Positions 27,867 to 37,871 of a DNA stretch of 64,000 nucleotides are shown piece by piece (position 1 is the first letter of the stretch; every line of letters begins with the position of its first letter). This DNA comes from Pseudoalteromonas lipolytica. Lineage in GTDB: Bacteria > Pseudomonadota > Gammaproteobacteria > Enterobacterales > Alteromonadaceae. The notes below the pieces were generated by a model. That model did not search any database and was not told where the DNA came from. It worked only from the letters and a program-made list of their open reading frames with translations. The stretch lies in the NCBI RefSeq assembly GCF_900116435.1, contig NZ_FPAZ01000001.1, forward strand, positions 235,426 through 299,425. The letters are read 5' to 3'. The translations under genes and the position numbers were made by a program.

Positions 27867-30299
27867 TTATTCTGTGACAACATCCGTATTCGTAACCTGT
27901 AGAAATTGACCGCGAGCTGCTAAGAAAGTCCCTATTTGCAGCTGCATTTCAGTGGTCGCTGCTGCGCTCTCTTGCGCTGTTGCACCTGAGTCTTCAGTAG
28001 GCACAGGTGTTAGCACAGAGCTGTGATGTCCTTTAGTAAACTTAACAACATAACTCATAGGATCTGCGGTAGGCGCTTGTGTTTCAGCCACTGTCGTTAA
28101 CCCCATAAGCTTTGCAAGAGGCAGACTCCCTGCAATTGGGTTGCTTGCAACCATCGGTGGAATAACTTGGTCTGCTTTATTATCTGCACCATCACCCACA
28201 ACAACACTCATGTATACTGGTGTACCAAGCGCTGCAACTGCAGATGCATAGTTAGAGGGATCGCCACTGTCTAGTGCGGTTTGTGCTGCAAACGCAAATT
28301 GCGTTACTACGCCTTGAATATTAGCAAGTTTTTCGGTTTCACCAGCCATAGTTAATGAACCCACATACTCTTTATATGCACATGCTACAAAAGCCGTTTG
28401 ATCAGCGGCTAAAGAACCACAATTTGAAAGTGCTTCATTTTGTGAATACGCACTAAACTCAGCCGACTCTTCAATACCAGCAGCAAGTAACACAGAACCT
28501 TGTACAAATGGGCCAAACCTAGCTGATTCGATTAAGAAACTAGCAAGACCACCGCCACCACTGGCCAGTGCAACGCTTTTTACATTAAACAGTGGATCAA
28601 CTTGTTCATCCAACGGTGAATTAGCAACCGCGATAAATGCAGGCGCCACTACAGAGCCCAGTGAATGGCCAAGGAAAGAGACATCTTGTGCATTAAGATC
28701 AGCTTGGCCTGTGAAGTTCAAGCCCATACGTAAACCTAATAAATCAGCTACCGATTGACGTAAGCTATCACGTGCAACTAATAATGACTGCAAGTTCATG
28801 TAGCTTAACACCGACCCAGTCGATGCATTAAAATCATCGGTGCCATCGCCATTAACATCAACACCGCGCTCACCATGTCTTGGGTGATCAATTGCTACAG
28901 TCGCAAAACCTTGAACTGATAACTGAGCCGTAATGGCTAACATGTCTTCTTTTTTAGACGTAATACCATGTTGTAAAATAACAATTGGCCAACCACCCTC
29001 TGGCATTACAAGCTCATCTTCTCCTAATTGCACTCGGACAGCATTAATTACAGGCAAAATTGGCTTCGTAATTTGCACCGGTACATTAGCCATGCTCTGT
29101 GTTTTTGGGATGGTATTGTACTTAGTTAGATGTTTCGTTTGGTCAAGCCCTAAATCACGCAATTTACCACCACTTAGCGCCATACAAAGACCATCATTCT
29201 CGCTAATTGGATCCGTTGGAAATGATGCTCCCGCAGAAGACGCATAACCAAGTACTGCCACACCACTGTCACACAACCCTTGCCAATAGGTTGCCGACAA
29301 ATCACTGACATCAGTCCCCGTCGGTGTACCTAGGTACATGGGTAGCATCACGCTGCCTTTTTGATATTGCACCCCTGCAAAAGCTGGCGATAAACCAGTA
29401 ATACCCCGTGATGCAAATACTTGCTCAACTGTCATAACAGGTCGCTCTGGGATTTGCACTGTAGGACGCGGTAAAGCGTCTTGGGTTAGGCTGGCAGCTA
29501 GCAGTTGTTTAACAGTGCCTAATACTTGACCTGCTGATTGCATTGTCATTGCCGCAGAGTAAATAATGTCATCTTTACTGATTTGGCCACCTGAAGTGAC
29601 AGCATTTTCATAGCTGTTAATAACTGCTTGAAGTGACTTTTGAGAATCAGTAATAAGCGGTGCTTCTTCACTAACAAGCGCATACGTAGACGAAGGCTCA
29701 ATTGAACGACCTTCAGAGTCCAACAACGACGTCGTTAATACATTTATATATGTACTACCCGCTTTAAATGGTTTTAGCGGAATAACAGCGACAGAATCAC
29801 TCGAACCTTGCGTAATAAAATCAACACCAAAAGTGAGTTCTGATACCAGCTTACATGCAATACCTGCAGGTACTTGTGAACAGGTCTCATCAGTTTGACT
29901 TGCACCCATCACAACTTCAAAAATACGTACAGCACCAGGCCCCCCCGCCGAAGCGGCATCAAGCGAAACACCTGGAGGGAATGCGAGGTCGATTTTAAAC
30001 GGAGTCTGTGTTGACCAACCATCGAGTGCACCCAATGCAAGTTGAGGATTAGCATACGCGGCACGAGGAACACTGACATTGTTGTCATCTAATTCGCCAG
30101 GGATATTCAGTGTACCGTCTAGTGTGCCACTCATTAATAAGTCATTTGGCACAGAGATAACACTGTTGGCAGGGTCAAACTTAACTGTCGCGCTAGGGAT
30201 GATAGGAGGGCTGTCATTTTTTACATCTTCTAATGTTTCTCCTCCACCACAGCCGGTAATGACTGATGCAATGGCTAGTGAAAGTAGCAATTTTTTCAT
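27867..30299 (-). CDS. VolA/Pla-1/cef family lipase lipoprotein
   Basis: An 810-residue lipoprotein (lipobox ITGC, C17) of the VolA/Pla-1/cef extracellular lipase family. The N-terminal part begins FDPANSVISVPNDLLM, characteristic of the family. The alpha/beta-hydrolase part has the nucleophile elbow GHSLG (S546), preceded by IDHPRHGERG. Vibrio cholerae VolA is a surface-exposed lysophospholipase that frees fatty acids from lysolecithin, and a similar lipid-scavenging role is likely. It is monocistronic with its own terminator. It is inserted between sohB and yciK relative to E. coli. Confidence 0.9.
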   Translation of the reverse strand: MKKLLLSLAIASVITGCGGGETLEDVKNDSPPIIPSATVKFDPANSVISVPNDLLMSGTLDGTLNIPGELDDNNVSVPRAAYANPQLALGALDGWSTQTPFKIDLAFPPGVSLDAASAGGPGAVRIFEVVMGASQTDETCSQVPAGIACKLVSELTFGVDFITQGSSDSVAVIPLKPFKAGSTYINVLTTSLLDSEGRSIEPSSTYALVSEEAPLITDSQKSLQAVINSYENAVTSGGQISKDDIIYSAAMTMQSAGQVLGTVKQLLAASLTQDALPRPTVQIPERPVMTVEQVFASRGITGLSPAFAGVQYQKGSVMLPMYLGTPTGTDVSDLSATYWQGLCDSGVAVLGYASSAGASFPTDPISENDGLCMALSGGKLRDLGLDQTKHLTKYNTIPKTQSMANVPVQITKPILPVINAVRVQLGEDELVMPEGGWPIVILQHGITSKKEDMLAITAQLSVQGFATVAIDHPRHGERGVDVNGDGTDDFNASTGSVLSYMNLQSLLVARDSLRQSVADLLGLRMGLNFTGQADLNAQDVSFLGHSLGSVVAPAFIAVANSPLDEQVDPLFNVKSVALASGGGGLASFLIESARFGPFVQGSVLLAAGIEESAEFSAYSQNEALSNCGSLAADQTAFVACAYKEYVGSLTMAGETEKLANIQGVVTQFAFAAQTALDSGDPSNYASAVAALGTPVYMSVVVGDGADNKADQVIPPMVASNPIAGSLPLAKLMGLTTVAETQAPTADPMSYVVKFTKGHHSSVLTPVPTEDSGATAQESAAATTEMQLQIGTFLAARGQFLQVTNTDVVTE

Positions 30300-30526
30300 A
30301 ATTTCGCTCCGCGCAAATCTTATTGTTATTGTGTGTTCAAGTATAAAAGTAGTCGCTAGACTGCCTTTAGTTAAGTTAATTTAATGTAATTAGGTTATTA
30401 ATAAGACATTAGACCAGTTAAAGTTAACGTAAAGTTTCAATTTTCGCCACCTTAATTTGCAATAAATTCGATAACTTGGCTTTTTGCTATGGTAAAATAG
30501 AAAAAAATGTAATCAATGGTACTTTT

Positions 30527-31270
30527 ATGCACACATATAAAGCTGCTGAGAATGCGCTAAAAGACAAAGTAATTCTAATAACAGGTGCCGGTGATGGTAT
30601 TGGTCGCGTTGCCGCATTAACCTATGCAAAGCAGGGTGCCACTGTTATTTTACTTGGAAAAACAACCAGTAAACTTGAAGCTGTTTACGATGAAATTATC
30701 AATGCGGGTGGTCCACAACCTGCTATTGTGCCAATGGACTTAAAAGGCGCAACTAAGCAAAACTACCGTGATCTAGCTGCTACTATAGCACAACAATTTG
30801 GTAAATTAGACGGACTCCTCAATAACGCTGGAATTTTAGGGTCGCTCGGCCCGCTTGAGCACTTTTGCGTTTCAACTTTCGAAAATATCATGAAAGTTAA
30901 TGTGACAGCGCAGGCTATGATCACTAAATATATGTTCCCAGTACTTCGTAAATCGCCGAGTGCTTCTGTGATATTCACATCGTCAGGCGTTGGCCGTAAA
31001 GGGCGTGAGTTTTGGGGAGCATACGCTATTTCAAAATTTGCAGTTGAAGGGATGATGCAAACATGGGCATCTGAAGTAGGTAAAACTAATATCCGTATTA
31101 ACTGTATTAACCCTGGTGCAACACGGACAGCCATGCGCGCGTCTGCCTACCCAGGTGAAGACAGAGATAAATTGGCTACTGCAGAAGATTTAATGCCAAC
31201 CTATTTATATCTGATGAGTGATGATTCTAAAGAAGTGAATGGTCAATCACTTGATGCACAGCAAAAATAA
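30527..31270 (+). CDS. yciK: YciK-family short-chain dehydrogenase/reductase
   Basis: A cytoplasmic NAD(P)-dependent oxidoreductase with the Rossmann motif ITGAGDGIGR, NNAGILG, and the catalytic set S / YAISK (Y..xK), matching SDR proteins of the YciK group. The ATG at 30527 gives 247 residues, the family length. An in-frame ATG at 30476 would add 17 residues that do not fit the family and would run through the likely promoter. Substrate is unknown. It is convergent with rluB and shares its terminator. Confidence 0.92.
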   Translation: MHTYKAAENALKDKVILITGAGDGIGRVAALTYAKQGATVILLGKTTSKLEAVYDEIINAGGPQPAIVPMDLKGATKQNYRDLAATIAQQFGKLDGLLNNAGILGSLGPLEHFCVSTFENIMKVNVTAQAMITKYMFPVLRKSPSASVIFTSSGVGRKGREFWGAYAISKFAVEGMMQTWASEVGKTNIRINCINPGATRTAMRASAYPGEDRDKLATAEDLMPTYLYLMSDDSKEVNGQSLDAQQK

Positions 31271-31274
31271 AAAA

Positions 31275-31293
31275 CGCGGGTATTAAACCCGCG
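31275..31293. terminator. Bidirectional terminator between yciK and rluB
   Basis: Arms CGCGGGT (31275-31281) and ACCCGCG (31287-31293) form a perfect stem flanked by an A run on the left and a short T run on the right. Confidence 0.8.
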
Positions 31294-31305
31294 CTTTACT
31301 GTTCA

Positions 31306-32178
31306 TTAACGGCGCTTAGTTTGTTTAACACGGTGATTATGCTTTTTAACCGCTTTACGAATTTGATTAATCTTAGCGCGCTTCTCTTTACGCTTATCTG
31401 GGATTGCAGATAGCTTAGTTTGTGTCTCACGGCCTAGCTGTACGGTTTTACGCAAATAATTCACTGTATCTAGGTCAAGCTCTGCCCATCCACCTTGCGG
31501 TAAACGTTTATCAAGTTCTAACTTACCATAGCGAATACGGATCAAACGAGACACTTCAACATCTTGTGACTGCCACAAACGACGCACTTCGCGGTTACGG
31601 CCTTCAGTTAATGTCACATTAAACCAACGGTTAATGCCTTCTCCACCCATCGGCTTTATATTTAAAAATTTCGCAGGGCCATCTTCAAGCTCAACCCCTT
31701 TAGTCAAATTTCGTAACGTTTCGTTAGTAACTTCACCAAATACACGCGCCGAGTACTCACGCTCTACTTCATAACTTGGGTGCATCAAGCGGTTAGCCAG
31801 TTCACCGTCATTAGTAAATAACATTAAGCCAGCCGTATTAATATCTAGGCGCCCGACCGCAATCCAGCGATCACCATCAACACGAGGGAGACGATCGAAT
31901 ACTGTGCGTCGGCCTTCTGGGTCTTTACGTGTACATAACTCACCTTCTGGCTTGTTATACATTAATACACGACAAATACGCTCTGCCTTATCTTCAATTT
32001 TTACTACATGACCGTCGACACGAATTACATCAGTTGGTTCAACACGATCACCTAAACGGGCAACCTTACCATTTACACTCACGCGATTTGCATCAATGTA
32101 TTTTTCCATTTCGCGGCGCGAACCCACACCCGCTCTCGCCAACACTTTTTGTAACTTTTCAGTTTCTACTGTACTCAT
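31306..32178 (-). CDS. rluB: 23S rRNA pseudouridine(2605) synthase
   Basis: A 290-residue RsuA/RluB-family enzyme. An N-terminal S4 RNA-binding domain ([20 protein letters not shown]) is followed by the catalytic domain with [17 protein letters not shown], whose aspartate makes the covalent intermediate. A basic C-terminal tail is present. It modifies U2605 in 23S rRNA in E. coli. Its start overlaps the end of scpB by 4 bases (ATGA), so the two are translationally coupled. Confidence 0.95.
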   Translation of the reverse strand: MSTVETEKLQKVLARAGVGSRREMEKYIDANRVSVNGKVARLGDRVEPTDVIRVDGHVVKIEDKAERICRVLMYNKPEGELCTRKDPEGRRTVFDRLPRVDGDRWIAVGRLDINTAGLMLFTNDGELANRLMHPSYEVEREYSARVFGEVTNETLRNLTKGVELEDGPAKFLNIKPMGGEGINRWFNVTLTEGRNREVRRLWQSQDVEVSRLIRIRYGKLELDKRLPQGGWAELDLDTVNYLRKTVQLGRETQTKLSAIPDKRKEKRAKINQIRKAVKKHNHRVKQTKRR

Positions 32179-32765
32179 TCAGATAGTTCTCTCACAGAAG
32201 GATCACTCAATAGCTGGTTGATTTTACTTTCCTGAGTGTCAGGCAAAGGCGGTAACTCATCTAAACCAGCTAATGAAAAATAGTCTAAGAAAGTGGCCGT
32301 CGTTGCATAAAGCGTCGGGCGCCCTGGCACTTCTTTGTGCCCAACAACTCTTATCCACTCTCTTTCTAATAACGTTTTAATAATTCCTGAGCCCACCGTT
32401 ACACCTCGTACTTGTTCAATTTCGCCACGGGTGATTGGTTGTCGATAGGCAATCAGAGATAATGTTTCTAACAGTGCTCTTGAATATTTAGGCGCACGTT
32501 CTTGCCATAAATTCGCAAGCCAAGGCGCAAGGCTTGCACAGGCCTGAAAGCGATACCCACTGCCAACAGCAACAAGATTTATGCCGCGAGTTTGATAATG
32601 CGTTTGAATCTGTTCAATTGCATTATTAATTCTGGGCATTGATACGCTTAACTCAGCTAAAACCGTTTCTTTTAAATGACGTTTAGACAGCGGTTTTCCA
32701 GCAACAAAAATCGCGGCTTCTATGATTTCGACAAGCTGTTCATCACTGATACGTTTTGTAGCCAT
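32175..32765 (-). CDS. scpB: SMC-Scp complex subunit ScpB
   Basis: A 196-residue ScpB protein with two winged-helix units. Recognisable segments are [42 protein letters not shown], and [23 protein letters not shown]. With ScpA and SMC it forms a chromosome condensation complex. It heads a two-gene unit with rluB, a common arrangement, but the usual upstream scpA is not here: 241 bases without a gene lie before it, and then DUF3718. Confidence 0.95.
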   Translation of the reverse strand: MATKRISDEQLVEIIEAAIFVAGKPLSKRHLKETVLAELSVSMPRINNAIEQIQTHYQTRGINLVAVGSGYRFQACASLAPWLANLWQERAPKYSRALLETLSLIAYRQPITRGEIEQVRGVTVGSGIIKTLLEREWIRVVGHKEVPGRPTLYATTATFLDYFSLAGLDELPPLPDTQESKINQLLSDPSVRELSE

Positions 32766-32916
32766 TGCACCTAAAGGTCATTTTATTTCACTAACGCTCT
32801 ATTATGACAGAAGTCACTGAAGGTTGGAAAATTTATTACTAAAAACCAGCGTAATTTACGCCATGCTTTTGCAGCGTGGATAAAACAGAGACCTTTTTGA
32901 CAGTTTTAGCCATTAA

Positions 32917-32940
32917 AAAAGCGCTACAAAGAGCGCTTTT
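32917..32940. terminator. Terminator-like hairpin upstream of scpB
   Basis: Arms AAAAGCGCT (32917-32925) and AGCGCTTTT (32932-32940) pair perfectly around a 6-base loop. It lies downstream of the leftward DUF3718 gene and probably ends its transcription before scpB. Confidence 0.8.
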
Positions 32941-33006
32941 ATCATTCAGAGTAAGTTATTGCGTCATTCAGCAACACTCACCCATTTTATAAACAGTTAT
33001 TTTTCA

Positions 33007-33441
33007 TTAAATTGCTGCGTTTTGGTAGCGTTTTACAAAGTCTGTCACCGCTTCGCCATTACATTTTAATGAATTTAAGTTACCTATTTTCTCACGTACA
33101 GGAGTTAAGCCTTGCTTAAGTGCTGTAATACACAGCTGAGTTTCTTTTTGCTGGTTTTTTGCAAAAACTTCAACCTGCGCTTTTTTTGGAACATGCTGTG
33201 AAGGTGCTTTTTTAGCGAGCTCACGAATGTCAGTTCCATTGCATAAAATACTTGGTGAAAAACGTGACATTGCGATGCCATGTTTTGCTGCTTCTTTACG
33301 AGCAGCGGTAAACCCTTCATTTGCACTTAAACTACATAACTTAGATTCGATACTGTTGTCTGCAGAAAAGTAGCTCGGGTTGCTTGCTAATGTGCCAAAT
33401 GAGATAGACGCAATTGAAAGCATCACTAATTGTTTTTTCAT
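33007..33441 (-). CDS. DUF3718 secreted protein with internal duplication
   Basis: A 144-residue exported protein with a signal peptide ending near TLAS (about 20). The mature part repeats a unit twice: ESKLCS..A..GFTAARKEAAKHGI...SILCNGTDI (about 31-75) and ETQLCITALKQGLTPVREKIGN..SLKCNGEAV (about 100-136). Each unit has one cysteine near its start and one before NG, probably a disulfide pair. This pattern is the DUF3718 domain, common in Alteromonadales and without known function. It is monocistronic and diverges from xthA. Confidence 0.85.
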   Translation of the reverse strand: MKKQLVMLSIASISFGTLASNPSYFSADNSIESKLCSLSANEGFTAARKEAAKHGIAMSRFSPSILCNGTDIRELAKKAPSQHVPKKAQVEVFAKNQQKETQLCITALKQGLTPVREKIGNLNSLKCNGEAVTDFVKRYQNAAI

Positions 33442-33688
33442 GGTTTACCTTTAAGTAGTACATAATTTGAACGGGTGTGTTCGCGCATTATATAAACAAA
33501 AATAAGCAGATCAACTGAATTATTTATTTAATTTAATAATTAATAACGAGTTAACAATACCTTTAAGAAGTTAATCAATTGTGCAACATTTATTCATAGT
33601 GTTTTTCAAAATTTGCTCATGAATAGCCGTTAGTTTGATGGTAGAATTAACCTACTCGTTCTAAACAAAAATAACTTATAGGTGCACG

Positions 33689-34498
33689 ATGAAGGTAATT
33701 TCATTCAACATTAACGGGCTGCGTGCTCGTCTACATCAATTGCAAGCCGTTATCGATAAACATCAGCCTGATATCATTGGCTTACAAGAAATTAAAGTTC
33801 ACGATGAAGCCTTCCCTCTCGAAGACGTGCAAAAAATGGGTTATCACGTTTATTTTCATGGTCAAAAAGCGCATTACGGTGTAGCTATGCTGTGTAAGCA
33901 AGAGCCAAAGTCTATTGTTAAAGGTTTTGCGACTGATACAGACGAATCACAGCGCCGTATGATCAGCGTAACTGTGGCGCAAGAAAATGGCCGTGACTTA
34001 ACGGTAATGAATGGTTACTTTCCGCAAGGAGACAACATTGCTCATGAAACAAAATTTCCTTATAAACGTCAGTTCTATAAAGATTTAATGACGCATTTAA
34101 ATGATAACCACACGCCAGATCAAGATGTAATCGTGATGGGAGATATTAATATTTCACCGACTGACCTCGATATTGGTATCGGTGAGCCAAATCGTATACG
34201 TTGGTTAAAAACGGGTAAATGCTCATTTCAACCTGAAGAGCGTGAATGGCTAGCCACATTATTAAATTGGGGTTTTAAAGACACGTTCCGCGAGCTATAT
34301 CCTGAAAAAACAGAGCAGTATTCGTGGTTTGATTACCGCTCGAAAGGGTTTGATGACAACCGAGGACTGCGTATCGACGTTATTTTAGCAACTCCAACTC
34401 TTGCTGAGCGTTGTGTCGAATCTGGTATCGATTACGAATTACGTGGAATCGAAAAGCCATCAGATCACGCCCCTATCTGGTCTTCTTTTGACGCATGA
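33689..34498 (+). CDS. xthA: Exodeoxyribonuclease III
   Basis: A 269-residue AP endonuclease and 3'-5' exonuclease for base excision repair. The metal ligand E34 lies in GLQEIKVHD. Other motifs are [24 protein letters not shown] and the C-terminal [12 protein letters not shown] carrying the catalytic Asp-His. It is first in a tight operon: its TGA overlaps the next ATG by 4 bases. Confidence 0.97.
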   Translation: MKVISFNINGLRARLHQLQAVIDKHQPDIIGLQEIKVHDEAFPLEDVQKMGYHVYFHGQKAHYGVAMLCKQEPKSIVKGFATDTDESQRRMISVTVAQENGRDLTVMNGYFPQGDNIAHETKFPYKRQFYKDLMTHLNDNHTPDQDVIVMGDINISPTDLDIGIGEPNRIRWLKTGKCSFQPEEREWLATLLNWGFKDTFRELYPEKTEQYSWFDYRSKGFDDNRGLRIDVILATPTLAERCVESGIDYELRGIEKPSDHAPIWSSFDA

Positions 34499-35145
34499 TA
34501 GAGCAATTGCAATGGCAGCTCCCTTTGTGGAGCTGTGTGGCTTTCATACTTTGGCTTAGCTTTGATAAAAATAACTTTGCACAGCTATTGGCAACGCCAA
34601 TCAGACAAGTAGGTGTGCTTGCCTGTGCACTTGTGCTTGCTGTGCTGTGGCGTATAAAAGCCGGTATTTTACCTGGCCTCGAATTGCATATACTAGGGGT
34701 CAGTGCAGTTACCCTTATTTTAGGCTGGCGGTTGGCAATTTTTGCAAGTGTGCTCGCAAGTGCCTTGTTGATTTTAGTGGCTCAGTTGCCCATAAGCCTT
34801 CTGCCGATTCACTTACTTTTCACTGCCTTTATACCCATTTCGCTCAGCTACCTGTGTTTTGTGCTTTGCTATACCTACTTACCAAAACACTTTTTTATCT
34901 ATATCTTTTTCTGTGCCTTTTTAACTGCTGCACTCATCGCCTGTATTAAAATACTCACCAGTGGCATGCTCTATTACGTTATGGGTGAATATAGCTTGAT
35001 TGAAATTTCGCAAAACTACCTAATTTTATGTGCCATAATTTGGTTTCCTGAAGCGATGCTCAATGGCATGGCTATTACCTTATTGATCACCTATCGCCCA
35101 CATTGGGTTAAAACCTTTTATGATAAGGACTACTTAGACTCATGA
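34495..35145 (+). CDS. CbiM-like energy-coupling factor permease, solitary
   Basis: A 216-residue hydrophobic protein with about six or seven membrane segments, resembling the CbiM/ECF-type transporter permease family as found in gammaproteobacteria. Supporting segments are [17 protein letters not shown] and the late [18 protein letters not shown]. Classical CbiM takes up cobalt with CbiN, CbiQ and CbiO, none of which is nearby. It overlaps xthA and rlmA by 4 bases each, so it is co-expressed with two nucleic-acid enzymes. The transported substrate is unknown; a metal or vitamin is possible. Confidence 0.75.
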   Translation: MIEQLQWQLPLWSCVAFILWLSFDKNNFAQLLATPIRQVGVLACALVLAVLWRIKAGILPGLELHILGVSAVTLILGWRLAIFASVLASALLILVAQLPISLLPIHLLFTAFIPISLSYLCFVLCYTYLPKHFFIYIFFCAFLTAALIACIKILTSGMLYYVMGEYSLIEISQNYLILCAIIWFPEAMLNGMAITLLITYRPHWVKTFYDKDYLDS

Positions 35146-35939
35146 GTCTTCACTACCACTGCCCGCTTTGCAAACACGCACTGACTTTAACTGATAAAAC
35201 ATATCGCTGCGTGAATAATCACAGCTTTGATATTGCCAAAGAAGGCTACGTAAATTTATTACCCGTACAAAATAAAAAGTCGAAGCAACCGGGTGATAAC
35301 CTCGACATGGTACAAGCGCGCCGCGCCTTTTTATCTGCTGGCCATTATGGCTTTTTACAGCACGCTATTGCACGCTTAGTCTCTAAATTAAAACCTGTGT
35401 CAGTAATAGATCTTGGCTGTGGCGAAGGGTTTTACACCCACGCGATAGCGAACTCATCGAATGCAACAGTGTATGGGGTCGATATTTCGAAACCGGCAGT
35501 GAAATATGCCGCAAAACGCTATGAAAATGCCCATTTTAGTGTCGCATCAATTAGCCAATCGCCCTTTGCAGATAGTGAAGCTGATGTACTGGTAAGTGTC
35601 TTTGCCCCGCTTTTTGCAGACGAACTCGCGCGCCTAGCAAAACCCCAAAGCACATTGATTGTGGCAAGCCCCGGCCCATGGCACCTTAAAGAGTTAAAGT
35701 CGTTTATTTACGCAGATGTTAAACCACATACCCAGATAGAAGCGCCCAATGGTTTTAGCACAAAATCGACAGAGCTACTTGAGCAACAAACCGTATTAAG
35801 TGTTGAAGACATTAAGCATTTGATAATGATGACGCCATTTGCGTGGAAATTTCGCCCTGAACATTGGCAAGAAATAGAACAAAAAGGCCCACAAACAGTG
35901 ACATTATCATTTTATGTGAGCCAGTTTATTCGTGACTAA
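35142..35939 (+). CDS. rlmA: 23S rRNA (guanine(745)-N1)-methyltransferase
   Basis: A 265-residue SAM-dependent methyltransferase. A zinc knuckle at the N-terminus (CPLC at about 8-11, then C and H in RCVNNHSF) precedes the Rossmann motif VIDLGCGEGFYTHAI. NLDMVQARRAFL is typical of RlmA. It methylates G745 in helix 35 of 23S rRNA. It ends the xthA operon and is convergent with yfbV, overlapping it by 4 bases. Confidence 0.93.
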   Translation: MSLHYHCPLCKHALTLTDKTYRCVNNHSFDIAKEGYVNLLPVQNKKSKQPGDNLDMVQARRAFLSAGHYGFLQHAIARLVSKLKPVSVIDLGCGEGFYTHAIANSSNATVYGVDISKPAVKYAAKRYENAHFSVASISQSPFADSEADVLVSVFAPLFADELARLAKPQSTLIVASPGPWHLKELKSFIYADVKPHTQIEAPNGFSTKSTELLEQQTVLSVEDIKHLIMMTPFAWKFRPEHWQEIEQKGPQTVTLSFYVSQFIRD

Positions 35940-36382
35940 AAGTGTTCTTTTGTGAAGGCTTTGTCCATTTTTTCGAACATATCTTTTAGCAGTTGAGCCA
36001 AATCAGAATAGCGTGGTTTTTCAGTCGTTAATTGCGACTGGTAACCATGCGCTTTCATTTTACTATGAAGCTCTGTGTACCAGTTAAACATTGCAGGCTC
36101 TAACCGAGTTTCTGCGCGCTTACCTAACCACAACAAACCTTGCAATGGTAATGACAGAAAAAATAATGCAATTGTAATTGCTTGTGGGAAAAATTCACTG
36201 CCTAAGTAGTTTACTTGCATAAACACAGTCAGCATCGCCAGTATAGGCATTACTGTAATGGCAAGCTCAGTGGCTTTTATCACTTTAAATTCAGCAAACA
36301 AGGGAGCAAGCTCTTGTCGCATAGGCCACTTTTTGGCGTATTGGCGACCTGTTTGCACTTGTGACATGACACTTTTTTGCAT
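35936..36382 (-). CDS. yfbV: YfbV/UPF0208 membrane protein
   Basis: A 148-residue inner-membrane protein with two hydrophobic segments (about 40-60 and 66-86), matching YfbV, which in E. coli helps insulate the replication terminus macrodomain. The ATG at 36382 is chosen because AGGAG lies 5 bases upstream and the length fits the family. An upstream in-frame start at 36439 would add 19 residues. It precedes ackA-pta as in E. coli, but here it is divergent from ackA. Confidence 0.88.
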   Translation of the reverse strand: MQKSVMSQVQTGRQYAKKWPMRQELAPLFAEFKVIKATELAITVMPILAMLTVFMQVNYLGSEFFPQAITIALFFLSLPLQGLLWLGKRAETRLEPAMFNWYTELHSKMKAHGYQSQLTTEKPRYSDLAQLLKDMFEKMDKAFTKEHF

Positions 36383-36654
36383 CATCACTCCTAGGTTTTC
36401 ATACTGTTTCACATGTGAGTGTAACACACTCCCGGACACAATCCCTGCAAAACCTGTCCTAGTTTTTTGTTAATCAGGCTAACGTTTAACAACTAAATGA
36501 GATAAAATATTATCGGCACAAGTCAACAAGACTTTAGTATAATTACGACCTAACTCTGTTAAGTGTAGCAACAAAATATGTTTTTACTATACTGGCACAG
36601 AACACTAATTATCAAGCCGTACTCACTCTGATATTGTATTTTTAGGACTCAGCT

Positions 36655-37869
36655 ATGCCTTTGCAACCTTGCTCACCACGCCATGTTTTAGTATTAAACT
36701 GTGGTAGTTCAAGTCTAAAGTTCGCCATTTTAGACGCCACCACCTCCGACGAAATAATTTCTGGTCTTGCTGAACGATTAGGCTCAGAAACACCTTCAAT
36801 TAAGTACAAATACAAGGGCAACAAGCAAGTTATTGAACTAGCAAATGGTCAAGCACATGACGCGGCAATCGCTGAGTTAGTTAATCTGGTGAATAGTTTA
36901 GGTTTAGCAGACAACCTAATAGCTGTCGGGCATCGTGTTGTTCACGGTGGAGAACATTTCACCGAGTCAGTGCTTATCGACAACGATGTATTATCTGCGA
37001 TTGAAAAAACGGCAGCCTTAGCCCCCTTGCATAACCCTGCAAATTTACTTGGTATTCGCACTGCGCAGCAGGCATTTTCAACGCTGCCACAAATTGCAGT
37101 ATTTGATACCGCTTTCCATCAAACAATGCCAAATATTGCTTACTTGTATGCCCTACCTTACTCGTTATACAAGGAGCATGGCGTGAGACGATACGGCTTT
37201 CATGGTACCAGCCATTTCTATGTAGCGGGTGAAGCGGCAAAATTACTTGGCAAAGAACGCGAACAAACCAATGTGATCAGTGCTCATTTGGGTAATGGCT
37301 GTTCTGTGTGCGCCATTAAAGATGGCAACAGTGTTGATACCAGTATGGGCCTAACCCCTCTTGAAGGCCTTGTGATGGGCACGCGAAGCGGTAGCATTGA
37401 CCCGGGTTTATTTACGTTCTTAACCCAGCAACTTAACTATTCTGTACAAGAAATTGATGATCTACTAAACAAACAAAGTGGTCTATTAGGTATCAGTGAG
37501 TTATCTAACGATTGTCGCACAATTGAAGAAGCGGCTGTTGCTGGTCATCAGCAGGCTAATCTTGCGCTTGATATTTTCTGCTACCGATTAGCAAAACAAA
37601 TAGCCGCATTTATGGTGCCTTTGCAGCGCCTAGACGCGCTGATTTTTACCGGGGGTATTGGTGAAAACTCAGACATCATTCGCAAAAAAGTGATCACACA
37701 ATTAGGCTTTTTAGGCCTTATTTGTGATGATCAAGCAAATTTAGCCGCACGCTTTGGTCACGCAGGCTTAATCACACAAGGTGATGCCTTTACAAAAGCC
37801 TTTGTTATTCCAACCAATGAAGAATGGGTAATAGCAAACGACGCAGCACGCATTGCGAAGGAGTGTTAA
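36655..37869 (+). CDS. ackA: Acetate kinase
   Basis: A 404-residue ATP:acetate phosphotransferase. Signature motifs are [26 protein letters not shown], the DTAFHQTMP loop, HLGNGCS, and FTGGIGENS near the C-terminus. With Pta it interconverts acetyl-CoA, acetyl phosphate and acetate, yielding ATP during overflow metabolism and setting the acetyl-phosphate pool. The two genes are separated by 2 bases and share a message. Confidence 0.98.
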   Translation: MPLQPCSPRHVLVLNCGSSSLKFAILDATTSDEIISGLAERLGSETPSIKYKYKGNKQVIELANGQAHDAAIAELVNLVNSLGLADNLIAVGHRVVHGGEHFTESVLIDNDVLSAIEKTAALAPLHNPANLLGIRTAQQAFSTLPQIAVFDTAFHQTMPNIAYLYALPYSLYKEHGVRRYGFHGTSHFYVAGEAAKLLGKEREQTNVISAHLGNGCSVCAIKDGNSVDTSMGLTPLEGLVMGTRSGSIDPGLFTFLTQQLNYSVQEIDDLLNKQSGLLGISELSNDCRTIEEAAVAGHQQANLALDIFCYRLAKQIAAFMVPLQRLDALIFTGGIGENSDIIRKKVITQLGFLGLICDDQANLAARFGHAGLITQGDAFTKAFVIPTNEEWVIANDAARIAKEC

Positions 37870-37871
37870 TT

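Noticed and set aside
30476..30526. Upstream in-frame ATG for yciK
   Set aside because: The added 17 residues are not family-like and the resulting length exceeds YciK; the ATG at 30527 fits better.
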